Shown: one piece after another, positions 33,663 through 42,351 of the stretch
How the letters are laid out: every line of letters begins with the position of its first letter
Position numbering within the stretch: position 1 is the first letter of the stretch
Origin: Pelosinus propionicus DSM 13327
Lineage (GTDB): Bacteria > Bacillota > Negativicutes > DSM-13327
NCBI RefSeq assembly: GCF_900114615.1
Contig: NZ_FOTS01000019.1
Location: 1-64,000, forward strand
Direction: 5' to 3'
DNA length: 64,000 nt
Made by a program: the position numbers and the translations under genes
Notes under the pieces: model-generated
What the model saw: only the letters and a program-made list of their open reading frames with translations
Told to the model about the DNA's origin: nothing
Database searches by the model: none

Positions 33663-34863
33663 GATGTTCCTCCTGTATATGAATTATCTCTGCATCTACC
33701 CTTCCTCGATTTAATACAATCTCAATCTTTTGACCAGATTGCAACGCAGTAGTGTTTTTAACCACCTGACCATCTATAGTATGTACAATACTATAACCTC
33801 TCGCTAATACAGCCAGAGGATTGAGCATCGCTAATTTTTCTGCAGTAATTGTAAATATATGTTTTTTGTCCCGGACAACGGTCTTTATTGCCTGCTCTAA
33901 ACGTTGCATACAATTGTCTAAGACTTGCTGCCGATCTGCTAACAATTCATAAGGATAGGTAAAGACTCTATTCAGAGTAGATTGTTCAAGCCGTCTAAAA
34001 TGATGCTGTAATACATGACGTATATTACTTTCTAACATATTATGCAAGGTTGATACATATTTATACAATTCTCTAACATCTGGTACAACAAATTCTGCTG
34101 CCTGGGATGGAGTAGCTGCTCTGCGATCAGCAGCGAAATCTGCCAAGGTATAATCCGTTTCATGACCTACAGCTGATACAATGGGAATATTTGAAGCAAC
34201 AATAGCTCGTACTACTCTTTCATCATTAAATGCCCATAACTCTTCAATAGAGCCACCTCCACGCCCAACAATAATAACTTCTACATTATCCAGCTCATTA
34301 AAGACTTCAATTCCATGTACAATCTGCATAGGCGCCTCAGGGCCTTGTACTTGGACAGGATAAAGCTTTAACACTATTCCAGGATGCCGCCTTTTTGCTA
34401 CTATCATAATATCCTTTATTACGGCGCCTGTAGCTGATGTAAGAATACCTACGACTTTAGGCAATACAGGTAAGTCCTTTTTTAGCGCATCATCGAATAA
34501 ACCTTCATTTTCTAGTTTTTCTTTAAGCTGGGCAAAAGCTAAACTCAATTCTCCAATACCGTCAGGTATCAATTGATTCGCATAAAGCTGATATTGACCA
34601 TCACGCTCAAATACTGTTATTTGTCCCCCAACAATTATTTTCATACCATCTTTAGGTTCGAATTTTAAAAATTGAGCACGACCTTTAAACATTACGGCTT
34701 TAATTGTGGCATGGTTATCTTTTAACGTAAAATAGCAGTGACCAGAGTAATGTTTTTTAAAGTTTGATATTTCTCCACGTATAAATACAGAACTAACTTT
34801 AGAATCATATTCAAAAAGTTGTTTTATATATTTTGTAATTTCACTTACACTATAGATATTCAT
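33649..34863 (-). CDS. xseA: Exodeoxyribonuclease VII large subunit
   Basis: A 404-residue protein with an N-terminal OB-fold (about residues 1-100) and the catalytic domain with VGILTSATGAVIKD, GRGGGSIEELWAFNDERV and VGHETDYTLADFAADRRA. It degrades single-stranded DNA from both ends. AAGGTG precedes the ATG. It is the first gene of the xseA-xseB-ispA-PAP2-dxs-tlyA-nadK run. Confidence 0.96.
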   Translation of the reverse strand: MNIYSVSEITKYIKQLFEYDSKVSSVFIRGEISNFKKHYSGHCYFTLKDNHATIKAVMFKGRAQFLKFEPKDGMKIIVGGQITVFERDGQYQLYANQLIPDGIGELSLAFAQLKEKLENEGLFDDALKKDLPVLPKVVGILTSATGAVIKDIMIVAKRRHPGIVLKLYPVQVQGPEAPMQIVHGIEVFNELDNVEVIIVGRGGGSIEELWAFNDERVVRAIVASNIPIVSAVGHETDYTLADFAADRRAATPSQAAEFVVPDVRELYKYVSTLHNMLESNIRHVLQHHFRRLEQSTLNRVFTYPYELLADRQQVLDNCMQRLEQAIKTVVRDKKHIFTITAEKLAMLNPLAVLARGYSIVHTIDGQVVKNTTALQSGQKIEIVLNRGRVDAEIIHIQEEHHGKN

Positions 34864-34931
34864 AAATCACCTTGTTCGAAAATGTAATATATTACTTAAA
34901 TTAAGTCTTCTTTATCATATAACAAGAGTAC

Positions 34932-34956
34932 AAAAAAAACCAGACAAAAGTCTGGG
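34932..34956 (-). terminator. Terminator after the 45-aa ORF
   Basis: Stem CCAGAC / GTCTGG with a 4-nt loop and eight T on the minus strand. It ends transcription before xseA. Confidence 0.92.
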
Positions 34957-34965
34957 TAGTCTCCT

Positions 34966-35103
34966 TCAATATCGGCGCTGATCAATATATGGACGTGCTA
35001 TATATCCACTAGCTGCACCTAATATAAACCAGAAAAAGCTCCCTGGAGGGATGAGATAGCCTATCGCTGCACCAATTGTTGCGCCAAATAATATATACCC
35101 CAA
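34966..35103 (-). CDS. Small membrane protein (45 aa)
   Basis: A TTG-initiated frame (MGYILFGATIGAAIGYL...) with GGGAGG eight bases upstream encodes a hydrophobic 45-residue peptide: two short helices around a PPGSFFW turn and a basic end (YIDQRRY). The GATIGAAIGYLIPPG pattern resembles glycine-zipper membrane peptides. It is followed immediately by a strong terminator and preceded by a palindrome, so it forms its own unit. Confidence 0.6.
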   Translation of the reverse strand: MGYILFGATIGAAIGYLIPPGSFFWFILGAASGYIARPYIDQRRY

Positions 35104-35212
35104 AATAAAAGCCTCCCTTCACATATGATCTTTTTATGTATCATATGCAAAGGAATATAGAAGGGTACCAATAGCTGAAGGACAATAGAACATTATATGT
35201 AAGCCACATTTC

Positions 35213-35617
35213 TTACTGTTTTTTTATTAAAGCCCCTAAGATGCCATTAACAAAGCGGCTAGATTCTTCTGTACCAAACACTTTGGCTAATTCAACGGCC
35301 TCATTAATAACTACATTAGGTGGTAGTGTTTCATTACCAAAACGCATTTCATAAATGGCTATTCTAGCAATATTTCGATCAATTCCAGGCATACGATCGA
35401 TTTTCCATTCATTTGATATTTCACCAATAAGATTATCAATTTCGGCTAGATGTGTGTGCGTACCACTAACGAGATTTGCTGCATATTTTTTGGTATTTTC
35501 AGCAATATTACTATATTCACTTAATACAATTTCCAAGGCTTCATCTTTACTCTTACTATTATAATCTAATTGAAATAAAGTCTGAAGTGCCATTTCTCGG
35601 GCTTTTCTACGACTCAT
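35213..35617 (-). CDS. nusB: Transcription antitermination factor NusB
   Basis: A 134-residue all-helical RNA-binding protein for rRNA antitermination. Signature segments are RRKAREMALQTLFQLDY at the N-terminus, RIAIYEMRF and PPNVVINEAVELAK, ending SSRFVNGILGAL. AAGAGGTA precedes the ATG. It is the last gene of the asp23-amaP-DUF2273-nusB unit. Confidence 0.96.
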   Translation of the reverse strand: MSRRKAREMALQTLFQLDYNSKSKDEALEIVLSEYSNIAENTKKYAANLVSGTHTHLAEIDNLIGEISNEWKIDRMPGIDRNIARIAIYEMRFGNETLPPNVVINEAVELAKVFGTEESSRFVNGILGALIKKQ

Positions 35618-35694
35618 AAAATACCTCTTTTCTAATGCTTCACTTTAAGTATTACTATTATTTATGTTATGTGATTCAATTTGATGGATATAGT

Positions 35695-35925
35695 CTATTG
35701 TCGATGATATCCAGGAGGTAATAACCTTCCTAGTATATCCATAATATCTTCCTTCTCATCAATCCGTTTACCAACAATATAACCAGCCATCACGCATAGC
35801 ATTACAAATATAGTATTGAAAAAACCAAATACAAGAATAAATATGCCCATTAACAATCCTATAGACATTCCTGTGATCTTACCACTATGATGCTGCCATA
35901 TTTCTGTTAGTAATTCGGTTTTCAT
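35695..35925 (-). CDS. DUF2273 small membrane protein
   Basis: A 76-residue protein with two hydrophobic helices (about residues 17-50) separated by a short turn and a charged end (RIDEKEDIMDIL). DUF2273 proteins accompany Asp23/Gls24 and AmaP in Gram-positive operons, as here. Probably an envelope membrane anchor; function unproven. Confidence 0.85.
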   Translation of the reverse strand: MKTELLTEIWQHHSGKITGMSIGLLMGIFILVFGFFNTIFVMLCVMAGYIVGKRIDEKEDIMDILGRLLPPGYHRQ

Positions 35926-35961
35926 ATGCTTGCTCCTTTACCTTACTAAAATATAATAATA

Positions 35962-36501
35962 TTATTCCACACGCTGTTTACTTTTAAAATCATTTGATAT
36001 ATTTTCAACTATGATTTGGACATCAACAAGTTGAACTCCAACTGTGTTTTTTATATATTCATGTACTTTTTTTTGCAACTCTTCAGAAACATTCGGTACA
36101 TTATTTTCTGGACTAATTACAACTTTTAAGACTACCTTCAATCCCTGTCCATCATGGTTAACGCGAACTTTTACTCCACGCACACCACGCGTGTGTCTAG
36201 ATGTTTTTTCAACCAAGTTCTTTATGGCCTCAAGAGATATATGTACATCACCCATATCTGTATGATGTACAATCGTATCTTTCACACGGCGAGTACGAAT
36301 TCCTGCTAATAATAATCGAAGACTCACCAAGAAAAACACCATCCCCAGTAAACCGGCTTCCCATCGGCCGTTAATATGTAAAATGCCTGTCCAAACCCAT
36401 TCCAAAGAAATAAGGCGTACAGATAGCAACACTACGCCCAATGATAAAAGTGCCAATAACAATGTGTAAATAGATAAGATAATACGATCAAAAATTCCCA
36501 T
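35962..36501 (-). CDS. amaP: Alkaline shock response membrane anchor AmaP
   Basis: A 179-residue protein with two N-terminal transmembrane helices (about residues 8-28 and 49-66) and a cytoplasmic Asp23-like domain with VHISLEAIKNLVEKTSR and GVRGVKVRV. In Staphylococcus AmaP anchors Asp23 at the membrane. AAGGAGTA precedes the ATG. It is between the Asp23 and DUF2273 genes. Confidence 0.9.
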   Translation of the reverse strand: MGIFDRIILSIYTLLLALLSLGVVLLSVRLISLEWVWTGILHINGRWEAGLLGMVFFLVSLRLLLAGIRTRRVKDTIVHHTDMGDVHISLEAIKNLVEKTSRHTRGVRGVKVRVNHDGQGLKVVLKVVISPENNVPNVSEELQKKVHEYIKNTVGVQLVDVQIIVENISNDFKSKQRVE

Positions 36502-36539
36502 ACCCTACTCCTTTCTAGGCGGCTGCTATAGCATATTGT

Positions 36540-36938
36540 TTAACGCACACGAAGATCTTCTTCTTTACCTTCTTGACCAAACCCGACACCCTGAACATGA
36601 ACATTTACTTCTACAACATCTAGGCCTGTCATAGATTCAATACCGCGTTTTACATTTTCCTGCACTCTTAATGCTATATCAGGTATACGTACACCATATT
36701 CTACAATTATGTATAAATCCACTGCAGCTTCTCGCTCGCCAACCTCTACTTTAACACCTTTTGCCAAATTCTTTTTACCAAGCATTTCTGCAATGCCGCC
36801 AACTAAACCAGCGCTCATTCCAGCTACACCGGAAACTTCAGTAGCTGCCATGCCAGCAATGATACCTACAACTTCATCGGCAATTCGAATTGATCCAACA
36901 TCATTACTTTCTAACTTTTCATTATCTCGCTTATCCAC
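36540..36938 (-). CDS. Asp23/Gls24 family envelope protein
   Basis: A 132-residue alkaline-shock family protein. Family features are IRIADEVVGIIAGMAATEVSGV and YIIVEYGVRIPDIALRVQENVK, ending EVNVHVQGV. The start is probably the GTG at 36938, six bases after GGGGGG. It is first in its operon, behind a good sigma-A promoter. Confidence 0.92.
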   Translation of the reverse strand: MDKRDNEKLESNDVGSIRIADEVVGIIAGMAATEVSGVAGMSAGLVGGIAEMLGKKNLAKGVKVEVGEREAAVDLYIIVEYGVRIPDIALRVQENVKRGIESMTGLDVVEVNVHVQGVGFGQEGKEEDLRVR

Positions 36939-37007
36939 TAACAACCCCCCCATTTCAAAAATTTATAATTCTATATGACAAGGTAATAACTTTTCTATAA
37001 CTACATT

Positions 37008-37036
37008 ATTATAACAAATATTTTCCTTCTTTACAA
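37008..37036 (-). promoter_or_regulatory. Sigma-A promoter of the asp23-amaP-DUF2273-nusB unit
   Basis: On the minus strand, -35 TTGTAA (37031-37036), a 17-bp spacer and -10 TATAAT (37008-37013). It is 70 bases upstream of the Asp23 GTG and separates this unit from the spoIIIA operon. Confidence 0.75.
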
Positions 37037-37065
37037 TTTAGGACTAAATAAATTTCAAACTTGTA

Positions 37066-37596
37066 TTAAGGTTTTGCACTAATTGATATATTTTCGGCTT
37101 TTACACCTGATGTGCGTGTAATCACATCAGCTATTTGAATAACTTCTTCATGAGAAAGTGATGTAGTTTTTATAACTGCGCTTACTGAATTTTCTCTTAT
37201 GAACACCAAGGCATCTGCAAAACCACGAGATTTGATTAAACTTTCCATTTCTGCTTCTTTTTGTTTTTCAGCAATCATTTTCAAGACCGAATCTTGTGCT
37301 TGGTTTCTGCTATCATCTGTTTTGGCATTTTTGATACTTTCTCGCAATAAGTCTGAACGTTCACTACGAATCTTATCTCTTTCTAATCGATATTCGATAA
37401 AAAAATCTGGACTGCTAGCTGGTATGAGAGGTTCAGCGACACTCATAGTTGCTACTTGCATAGCATTCGAATGATTAACCTTTGATTGCAGCATTGATTC
37501 AATATTAGCTATAAGAATCATTATAACTATACTAACCATTAATAAAGCAGCAAATACAACGGATCTATTTTTTTTGTGAAAGGTAAATATTTTCAT
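37066..37596 (-). CDS. spoIIIAH: Stage III sporulation protein AH
   Basis: A 176-residue mother-cell protein with an N-terminal transmembrane helix (about residues 12-31) and a YscJ/FliF-like ring domain at the C-terminus (ALVFIRENSVSAVIKTTSLS). It forms the feeding channel with SpoIIQ. It is the last gene of the spoIIIA operon, 10 bases after spoIIIAG. Confidence 0.93.
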   Translation of the reverse strand: MKIFTFHKKNRSVVFAALLMVSIVIMILIANIESMLQSKVNHSNAMQVATMSVAEPLIPASSPDFFIEYRLERDKIRSERSDLLRESIKNAKTDDSRNQAQDSVLKMIAEKQKEAEMESLIKSRGFADALVFIRENSVSAVIKTTSLSHEEVIQIADVITRTSGVKAENISISAKP

Positions 37597-37606
37597 AATA
37601 TGTTCC

Positions 37607-38212
37607 TCACTTTTTTTGCGCTAATACGGTAATTTTGTAAGATGGTATCCCTAAGCCTGCTTCAACTGCCTTTGTTAAAACTGCCTTTATATTAGAATCA
37701 TATGCACCATCAGCAATAACCAGCACTCCTTTTATCATTGGCTTAATTTCTTTAACAAGAACTGGATGGTCCATATTGTTTTCTTTACTGACTAAAATTT
37801 GCGTACTTTCTTTTGTCTCAGTCGTACTGCGGACCCCTCCCGCAGTATCTTTTTCTTGAATGATTTTGCTTTCCTTGGTTATATTCCTGGCATGCTCTTG
37901 AGTGGAACTGTTTTCCCAAGTTATATTTACAACAACGGTACCAGCTCCCTTTACCTGAGACAGTGTATGTGTTAACTTTCCCTCTATAGCCTCTTCATAA
38001 CTAAGATTAACCGGTACAGCGACTTTTAAAGGTTCATTGCTAACCTTTGGACTTGGACTTACAGTTTGACGATCAATCACTCCTCCCATCACCAATAAGA
38101 TTATTCCTAGCAAACCTAACCAAATTAAACGCGTGTTTATAACTCCATCTTTTAATAATTGCTGCGGCCAAATTTTTTTAGCATAAGTGAGAAAGCTTTC
38201 CATTCCACTCAC
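37607..38212 (-). CDS. spoIIIAG: Stage III sporulation protein AG
   Basis: A 201-residue channel-ring protein. A single transmembrane helix (about residues 25-45) precedes the ring-building domain with LSQVKGAGTVVVNITWEN and IKGVLVIADGAYDSNIK. The GTG at 38212 is preferred because AAGGAG lies eight bases upstream; a GTG at 38221 abuts that site. Confidence 0.92.
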   Translation of the reverse strand: MSGMESFLTYAKKIWPQQLLKDGVINTRLIWLGLLGIILLVMGGVIDRQTVSPSPKVSNEPLKVAVPVNLSYEEAIEGKLTHTLSQVKGAGTVVVNITWENSSTQEHARNITKESKIIQEKDTAGGVRSTTETKESTQILVSKENNMDHPVLVKEIKPMIKGVLVIADGAYDSNIKAVLTKAVEAGLGIPSYKITVLAQKK

Positions 38213-38225
38213 AGTCAACACTCCT

Positions 38226-38828
38226 TTATGAATATAGCATTTTTATATCTACCTTTTCTTTTGGGATCTGATATAGCTCCAAGATTATATCTGCAATTCT
38301 TTGTTTTAAATCGTTGTGTGTTTCCTCTGATTTATTAACTTCTTTATCAATTTTAACCTTTGCTATACTTACTATTTTTTCACCCTTTGCAGATATACCA
38401 GGTTTAACATACACAATAATACTATTAATCCCAATAGCTGTACTTGCATTGCCCTTCTTAATCTCTACCACTACATTTGCATCAGCCACGCCATCCACTG
38501 CCATAACTAAAATTCTAATTTGTTGACTTAATTCTTTTTTATATAGCTCAAGTGATAAAGCGTTATGATCTTTAGTAACATGGTTTGCTTCATTTTCTAT
38601 TACATTCAAGTCTCTCAAATTCGCAGCAAAAGCAGGAACTTGATCTTTAGAGGTTAAGTGCTGTACTGTACCAATGATTGGATTCAATATTGCCAGCATT
38701 ATAAATAGCCCCATGATAACTCTTACAAAACGTCGCATGTTACTGCTTGGTAATAGCAACTCAAGAAACGAAGCAAACAATACAACAAAAATAATATTTT
38801 TTATCCAATCCGTTAACATTATAAGCAA
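38226..38828 (-). CDS. spoIIIAF: Stage III sporulation protein AF
   Basis: A 200-residue protein with two N-terminal helices (LTDWIKNIIFVVLFASFLELLLP, then FVRVIMGLFIMLAILNPI) and a soluble ring-like C-terminal half ending EKVDIKMLY. The start is a TTG at 38828, five bases after AGGTGAG; an ATG three codons later is possible. It is in the middle of the spoIIIA operon. Confidence 0.92.
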   Translation of the reverse strand: MLIMLTDWIKNIIFVVLFASFLELLLPSSNMRRFVRVIMGLFIMLAILNPIIGTVQHLTSKDQVPAFAANLRDLNVIENEANHVTKDHNALSLELYKKELSQQIRILVMAVDGVADANVVVEIKKGNASTAIGINSIIVYVKPGISAKGEKIVSIAKVKIDKEVNKSEETHNDLKQRIADIILELYQIPKEKVDIKMLYS

Positions 38829-38838
38829 TAAAACTCAC

Positions 38839-39999
38839 CTACCTTAACATCATAGCTGCACTACCTGCAGCAATAATCATAGTAATTGCTAAAAAGAACA
38901 TTAGGGCAACTGTTAAAACTGCACCAAATACCAGTAACAAATTATTCCCCATTGCATCAAGACATTTTGCCATTTTTTCATCACCTAAAGGTTGTACTAA
39001 TGCACCGGAAATTTTTATAACTAAGATTAGTGATAATAATTTTATAATAGGAAAAACACAAATCAGAAAGACTGCAATAACACCAAAAATTCCAACAGCA
39101 TTTTTTAATAGTAAAGACGCACCCATAACCAGTTCAACTGTATCAGCAAACATTTTTCCTACAACAGGAATAAAAGTTGCTGTTGCAAATTTAGCCGTAC
39201 GAAGGGCAAGTCCATCAGCAATGCTGCCAGCTGCACCTTGAATGGTAATAATTCCAATAAAAACCACCATAGAAAAGCCTAAAACAACCATACTTATCTG
39301 CTTTAAAACACCGGATAGGTTACTTAGGCGGTATGTATCGGATAAATAATTTAAGCATTCAAGCGCAGCTGTTAGAAATAACAATGGTAAAACAATGTCT
39401 TTTACAATTACACTCATACTACTTATGACAAATAACATTAGCGGTGTAAACAAACTTGCAGAAGTCAAAGCTCCTACGCCTGCCAATAAAGAAATCAATA
39501 AAGGCAATAAGGCTTCCATGAAACCAACCATATATTCTACTGTTTGGCTAGCTAATTTTAAAGCATTATAAAATGCGGTAAGTGCAATCGATGACATAAA
39601 AATAAAACAAACGCTATACGATAATATAGAGATACTTGACTGTTCAAATGAACTTTGTAAATTTTTTAACACAGCACACAGTACAGCCAAAAATAATAAT
39701 TTCCCCATCAAATGAATATTTAACGTAACTTCATGAAATAAATTCTGGATCAGTGCTTGCCACATGTTTTGCCAACTCACATGCATACCATTTGTGGCTA
39801 TTTTGTGAATAGTGTCACTTGTCAATAACGGTAGGTCGCCATTGAGCTCTTGATTCACTTTATTAATAAATTGATTCACATGATCAGTGGATATGGTTTC
39901 AAGTAATTGTTGCTCAATTTCAGAATTACTTAGAGGAACAGCCATAACAGGTATGGTATTAACCAGCAACAGCATTAGGATAAATACGCAGATTTTCAT
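38839..39999 (-). CDS. spoIIIAE: Stage III sporulation protein AE
   Basis: A 386-residue polytopic membrane protein with a signal-like N-terminus and about seven helices. Family landmarks are FMEALLPLLISLLAGVGA, and KFATATFIPVVGKMFADTVELVMGASLLLKNAVG shown in pieces FIPVVGKMFADT and ASLLLKNAVG. A required component of the SpoIIIA-SpoIIQ feeding tube. AAGGTGG precedes the ATG. Confidence 0.95.
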   Translation of the reverse strand: MKICVFILMLLLVNTIPVMAVPLSNSEIEQQLLETISTDHVNQFINKVNQELNGDLPLLTSDTIHKIATNGMHVSWQNMWQALIQNLFHEVTLNIHLMGKLLFLAVLCAVLKNLQSSFEQSSISILSYSVCFIFMSSIALTAFYNALKLASQTVEYMVGFMEALLPLLISLLAGVGALTSASLFTPLMLFVISSMSVIVKDIVLPLLFLTAALECLNYLSDTYRLSNLSGVLKQISMVVLGFSMVVFIGIITIQGAAGSIADGLALRTAKFATATFIPVVGKMFADTVELVMGASLLLKNAVGIFGVIAVFLICVFPIIKLLSLILVIKISGALVQPLGDEKMAKCLDAMGNNLLLVFGAVLTVALMFFLAITMIIAAGSAAMMLR

Positions 40000-40011
40000 T
40001 TATATACCACC

Positions 40012-40398
40012 TTATGGAATCAATCTCACAATAGTATCCATTACTAAAGCAATAATAGGAATAGCCATTACCATTACCATTACTTTACCGGCAAATTCAA
40101 TCTTGCCTGCTACGGCCCCTTCCCCCGCATCACGACAAACTTGAGCACCAAATTCTGTAATATAAGCAATGCCAATAATTTTTAGGATAGTATTTAAATA
40201 CATTTGACTAATATTAGCTTTTTCCGCCATATCACGAAACAAATTTAGTACTACTGTTATTTTAGTAAGTATTAGCAGAAAAATGATACTTGCTAAGGTT
40301 AAACTTAACTGCACAGCAATTTCGGGTTTTTCTTTCTTAATGATTAAAATAAGTAAAGTTACAATAAAGCCTAATCCAACAATTTGAATAATTTCCAC
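40012..40398 (-). CDS. spoIIIAD: Stage III sporulation protein AD
   Basis: A 128-residue membrane protein with four helices. EIIQIVGLGFIVTLL at the N-terminus and YITEFGAQVCRDAGEGAVAGKIEFAGK near residues 85-110 are family motifs. The start may be GTG at 40407 or GTG at 40398; the latter has the better distance to AAGGGG. It follows spoIIIAC by a few bases. Confidence 0.94.
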   Translation of the reverse strand: MEIIQIVGLGFIVTLLILIIKKEKPEIAVQLSLTLASIIFLLILTKITVVLNLFRDMAEKANISQMYLNTILKIIGIAYITEFGAQVCRDAGEGAVAGKIEFAGKVMVMVMAIPIIALVMDTIVRLIP

Positions 40399-40410
40399 AA
40401 CTTGCACCCC

Positions 40411-40608
40411 TTAAAATAGCTTAAAAACATCCTGTACAGTGTTGAATAATTTGCCCAATAATTGCACAACCCAAAGCAATACAACAGTAAACCCAGCTAA
40501 AGTACATAAATGTGCCATATCTTCTTTACCGGCTTGCTTTAGCGCCGTATGAAAAACAGAAACTAGAATTCCAACACCAGCAATTTTGAATAATATATCC
40601 AGGCCCAT
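40411..40608 (-). CDS. spoIIIAC: Stage III sporulation protein AC
   Basis: A 65-residue protein with two transmembrane helices. The N-terminus LDILFKIAGVGILV and the Gly/Lys turn QAGKEDMAHLCTLAGF are diagnostic of SpoIIIAC. GGGAGG precedes the ATG. It lies between AB and AD as usual. Confidence 0.95.
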   Translation of the reverse strand: MGLDILFKIAGVGILVSVFHTALKQAGKEDMAHLCTLAGFTVVLLWVVQLLGKLFNTVQDVFKLF

Positions 40609-40670
40609 TTTTTTCCTCCCTTACACTTGCTACATAAATAAATTGTAAAACTTTTGATAGGAACATTTAT

Positions 40671-41189
40671 TCAAACTAGTATTATTACAATTGCTAATCC
40701 TCCGCATATACCTAAATATCTGTACATTTTTGTATTGAGATCTCGCAGCCGTGTTGCTTCATTTTCAAACCGTTCTAATTGCTCAATGACTAAAGACAAA
40801 TAATTCTCTTGTTCCTCGCAGTTCATTGCACCTAAATTTCCTCCTAAAACATAAAGCACTTCAATTTCTGGATTTTTTAAAATTAAACATCCTTCCATGT
40901 CACTTAACACTTTTTTGATAATTTCTTGAGGCGTAAGGGAAGGATTTTTTTCTAATAAACTGGCAACCTGTTGAAAAAATTCTGCTACTGGTCCATATAT
41001 ACCATTAGTAGAGTTTTTAATGGCTTCATGTAAAGGCAAACAGGAATAATTTATATGAGATCTCAGTGAGCCAATACAAGTTATGAGTTGCCTAAGTTGA
41101 CGAGGTCGCTCTTGGCAACAGGATGCCATTTTAAATCCTATATATGAGCTAACCAACAAGACTAAAAGACTACCTATTAATTTCAACAT
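40671..41189 (-). CDS. spoIIIAB: Stage III sporulation protein AB
   Basis: A 172-residue protein with terminal transmembrane helices at both ends and a helical soluble middle. The motif RPRQLRQLITCIGSLRSHINY (about residues 30-50) belongs to the family, and MYRYLGICGGLAIVIIL closes it. The fold is related to type II secretion GspF domains. It overlaps spoIIIAA by 20 nt. Confidence 0.93.
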   Translation of the reverse strand: MLKLIGSLLVLLVSSYIGFKMASCCQERPRQLRQLITCIGSLRSHINYSCLPLHEAIKNSTNGIYGPVAEFFQQVASLLEKNPSLTPQEIIKKVLSDMEGCLILKNPEIEVLYVLGGNLGAMNCEEQENYLSLVIEQLERFENEATRLRDLNTKMYRYLGICGGLAIVIILV

Positions 41190-42183
41190 TTTTAGCTCCT
41201 TCCCATAAGATTTTATTATTACTACTATCTATAATTTTTTTTATTGTACCAATACGAGGACTATCACTTAATAGAATATATCGATGGAAGTATTTACTTT
41301 CTACTAGTTCCCTAACATTAGGTCTGTGTAATAGCTCACTAAGGTCTTTGCTATGGACTGTTGTTATTACACTTACACCAGCGTTTAAAGCTTCGCGTAC
41401 CGCAAGTATGTCCTCGGCTCGCCCTAATTCATCAGTTGCAATAACCGCAGGTGACATAGAGCGAATCAACATAAGCATCCCCATTGCCTTAGGACAGCTG
41501 TCAAGCACATCTGTTCTGATGCCCAGGTCAACAGTACTAATACCACTTTTACAGGCTGCTATTTCCGAACGTTCATCAACAACTCCTACTGGTAAACCTT
41601 TATTCATCTTGGATCCCATGCTAATTTGCCGAATTAAATCTCGTAGAATAGTTGTCTTGCCGCAACGAGGCGGTGAAACAATTAAAGTATTTAAAACCTG
41701 TCCTTCTTTTGTAATAATATAAGGTATGATTTGATCAGCACAGCCTTTTACTTCTCGAGCTAAACGAATATTAAGTCCATTTATACTTTTTAATGTCTTG
41801 ACCTTCTCAGCATCGATAATTGCTTGTCCTGTCAATCCGATTCTATGTCCACCATCAATTGTTAAGAAACCTAATTTTAGTTGATGCTCAAAGGCATATA
41901 ATGAATTTTTACTCATAAGCTGCAATGTTCTTTGTATATCATCTTGGCTACATAAATATGCTTCATTATATTCCAACACAACTTTCCCCAAGGGATTTAT
42001 TATAATATCTTGATTTCCTAAAACAAGCATTAAAGGTTGATTAATTCGTAAACGGATTTCGGTCAAATCTTTCAGTCGTTCTAAAGGTACTGCATTAATC
42101 ATGGTAATTATCTGTACAGGTAAAACTGGATAAATTGATTCTTCCAATATCTTTTTAAGTAAAATAATTTTATTATCAATCAT
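41170..42183 (-). CDS. spoIIIAA: Stage III sporulation protein AA (ATPase)
   Basis: A 337-residue AAA-type ATPase related to type II/IV secretion ATPases; it likely powers the feeding channel. Walker A is VSPPRCGKTTILRDL near residues 160-175 and the Walker-B-like acidic box is SPAVIATDELGRAEDI near 245. The ATG at 42183 is used since AAGGAAG lies upstream. It is the first gene of the eight-gene spoIIIA operon; a long palindrome lies 43 bases ahead. Confidence 0.95.
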   Translation of the reverse strand: MIDNKIILLKKILEESIYPVLPVQIITMINAVPLERLKDLTEIRLRINQPLMLVLGNQDIIINPLGKVVLEYNEAYLCSQDDIQRTLQLMSKNSLYAFEHQLKLGFLTIDGGHRIGLTGQAIIDAEKVKTLKSINGLNIRLAREVKGCADQIIPYIITKEGQVLNTLIVSPPRCGKTTILRDLIRQISMGSKMNKGLPVGVVDERSEIAACKSGISTVDLGIRTDVLDSCPKAMGMLMLIRSMSPAVIATDELGRAEDILAVREALNAGVSVITTVHSKDLSELLHRPNVRELVESKYFHRYILLSDSPRIGTIKKIIDSSNNKILWEGAKNVEINR

Positions 42184-42225
42184 ATCTACTACTTCCTTTC
42201 TTAACATAGATATGGTGCAAAAAGA

Positions 42226-42283
42226 AAATTATACCAATAATAAAAAAACTCGACATCGAATTTTTTTATTATTGGTATAATTT
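42226..42283. repeat. 58-nt near-perfect palindrome upstream of spoIIIA
   Basis: Two 28-nt arms, each beginning with AAATTATACCAATAATA, pair with a single mismatch around CA. It is almost entirely A/T with a TCGA/TCGA centre. It is distinct from the terminator next to it, and the low-coordinate arm reaches the likely spoIIIAA promoter region. Confidence 0.85.
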
Positions 42284-42288
42284 AAAAT

Positions 42289-42323
42289 AAACAGCAAGAA
42301 GTTTTAGTCCTCTTCTTGCTGTT
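42289..42323 (-). terminator. Terminator after the zinc-ribbon gene
   Basis: A perfect 12-bp stem, AACAGCAAGAAG / CTTCTTGCTGTT, with an 11-nt loop, followed by TATTTT on the minus strand. Confidence 0.85.
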
Positions 42324-42351
42324 ACATCGTGAAAATGATATTAACCTTTTG

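Larger units (their letters stand above)
34864..35212. other. 349-base stretch between xseA and nusB
   Basis: It holds a 45-codon membrane-protein ORF (34966-35103), its terminator (34932-34956), and an 8-bp palindrome, CATATGAT / ATCATATG (35122-35147), upstream of that ORF that may be an operator. Nothing else is evident. Confidence 0.7.

Noticed and set aside
42183-42250. Sigma-E promoter for spoIIIAA (GTATAAT-N13-CATATCTA)
   Set aside because: The -10 lacks the final T of the consensus, and its distance to the ribosome site is too short to call confidently.
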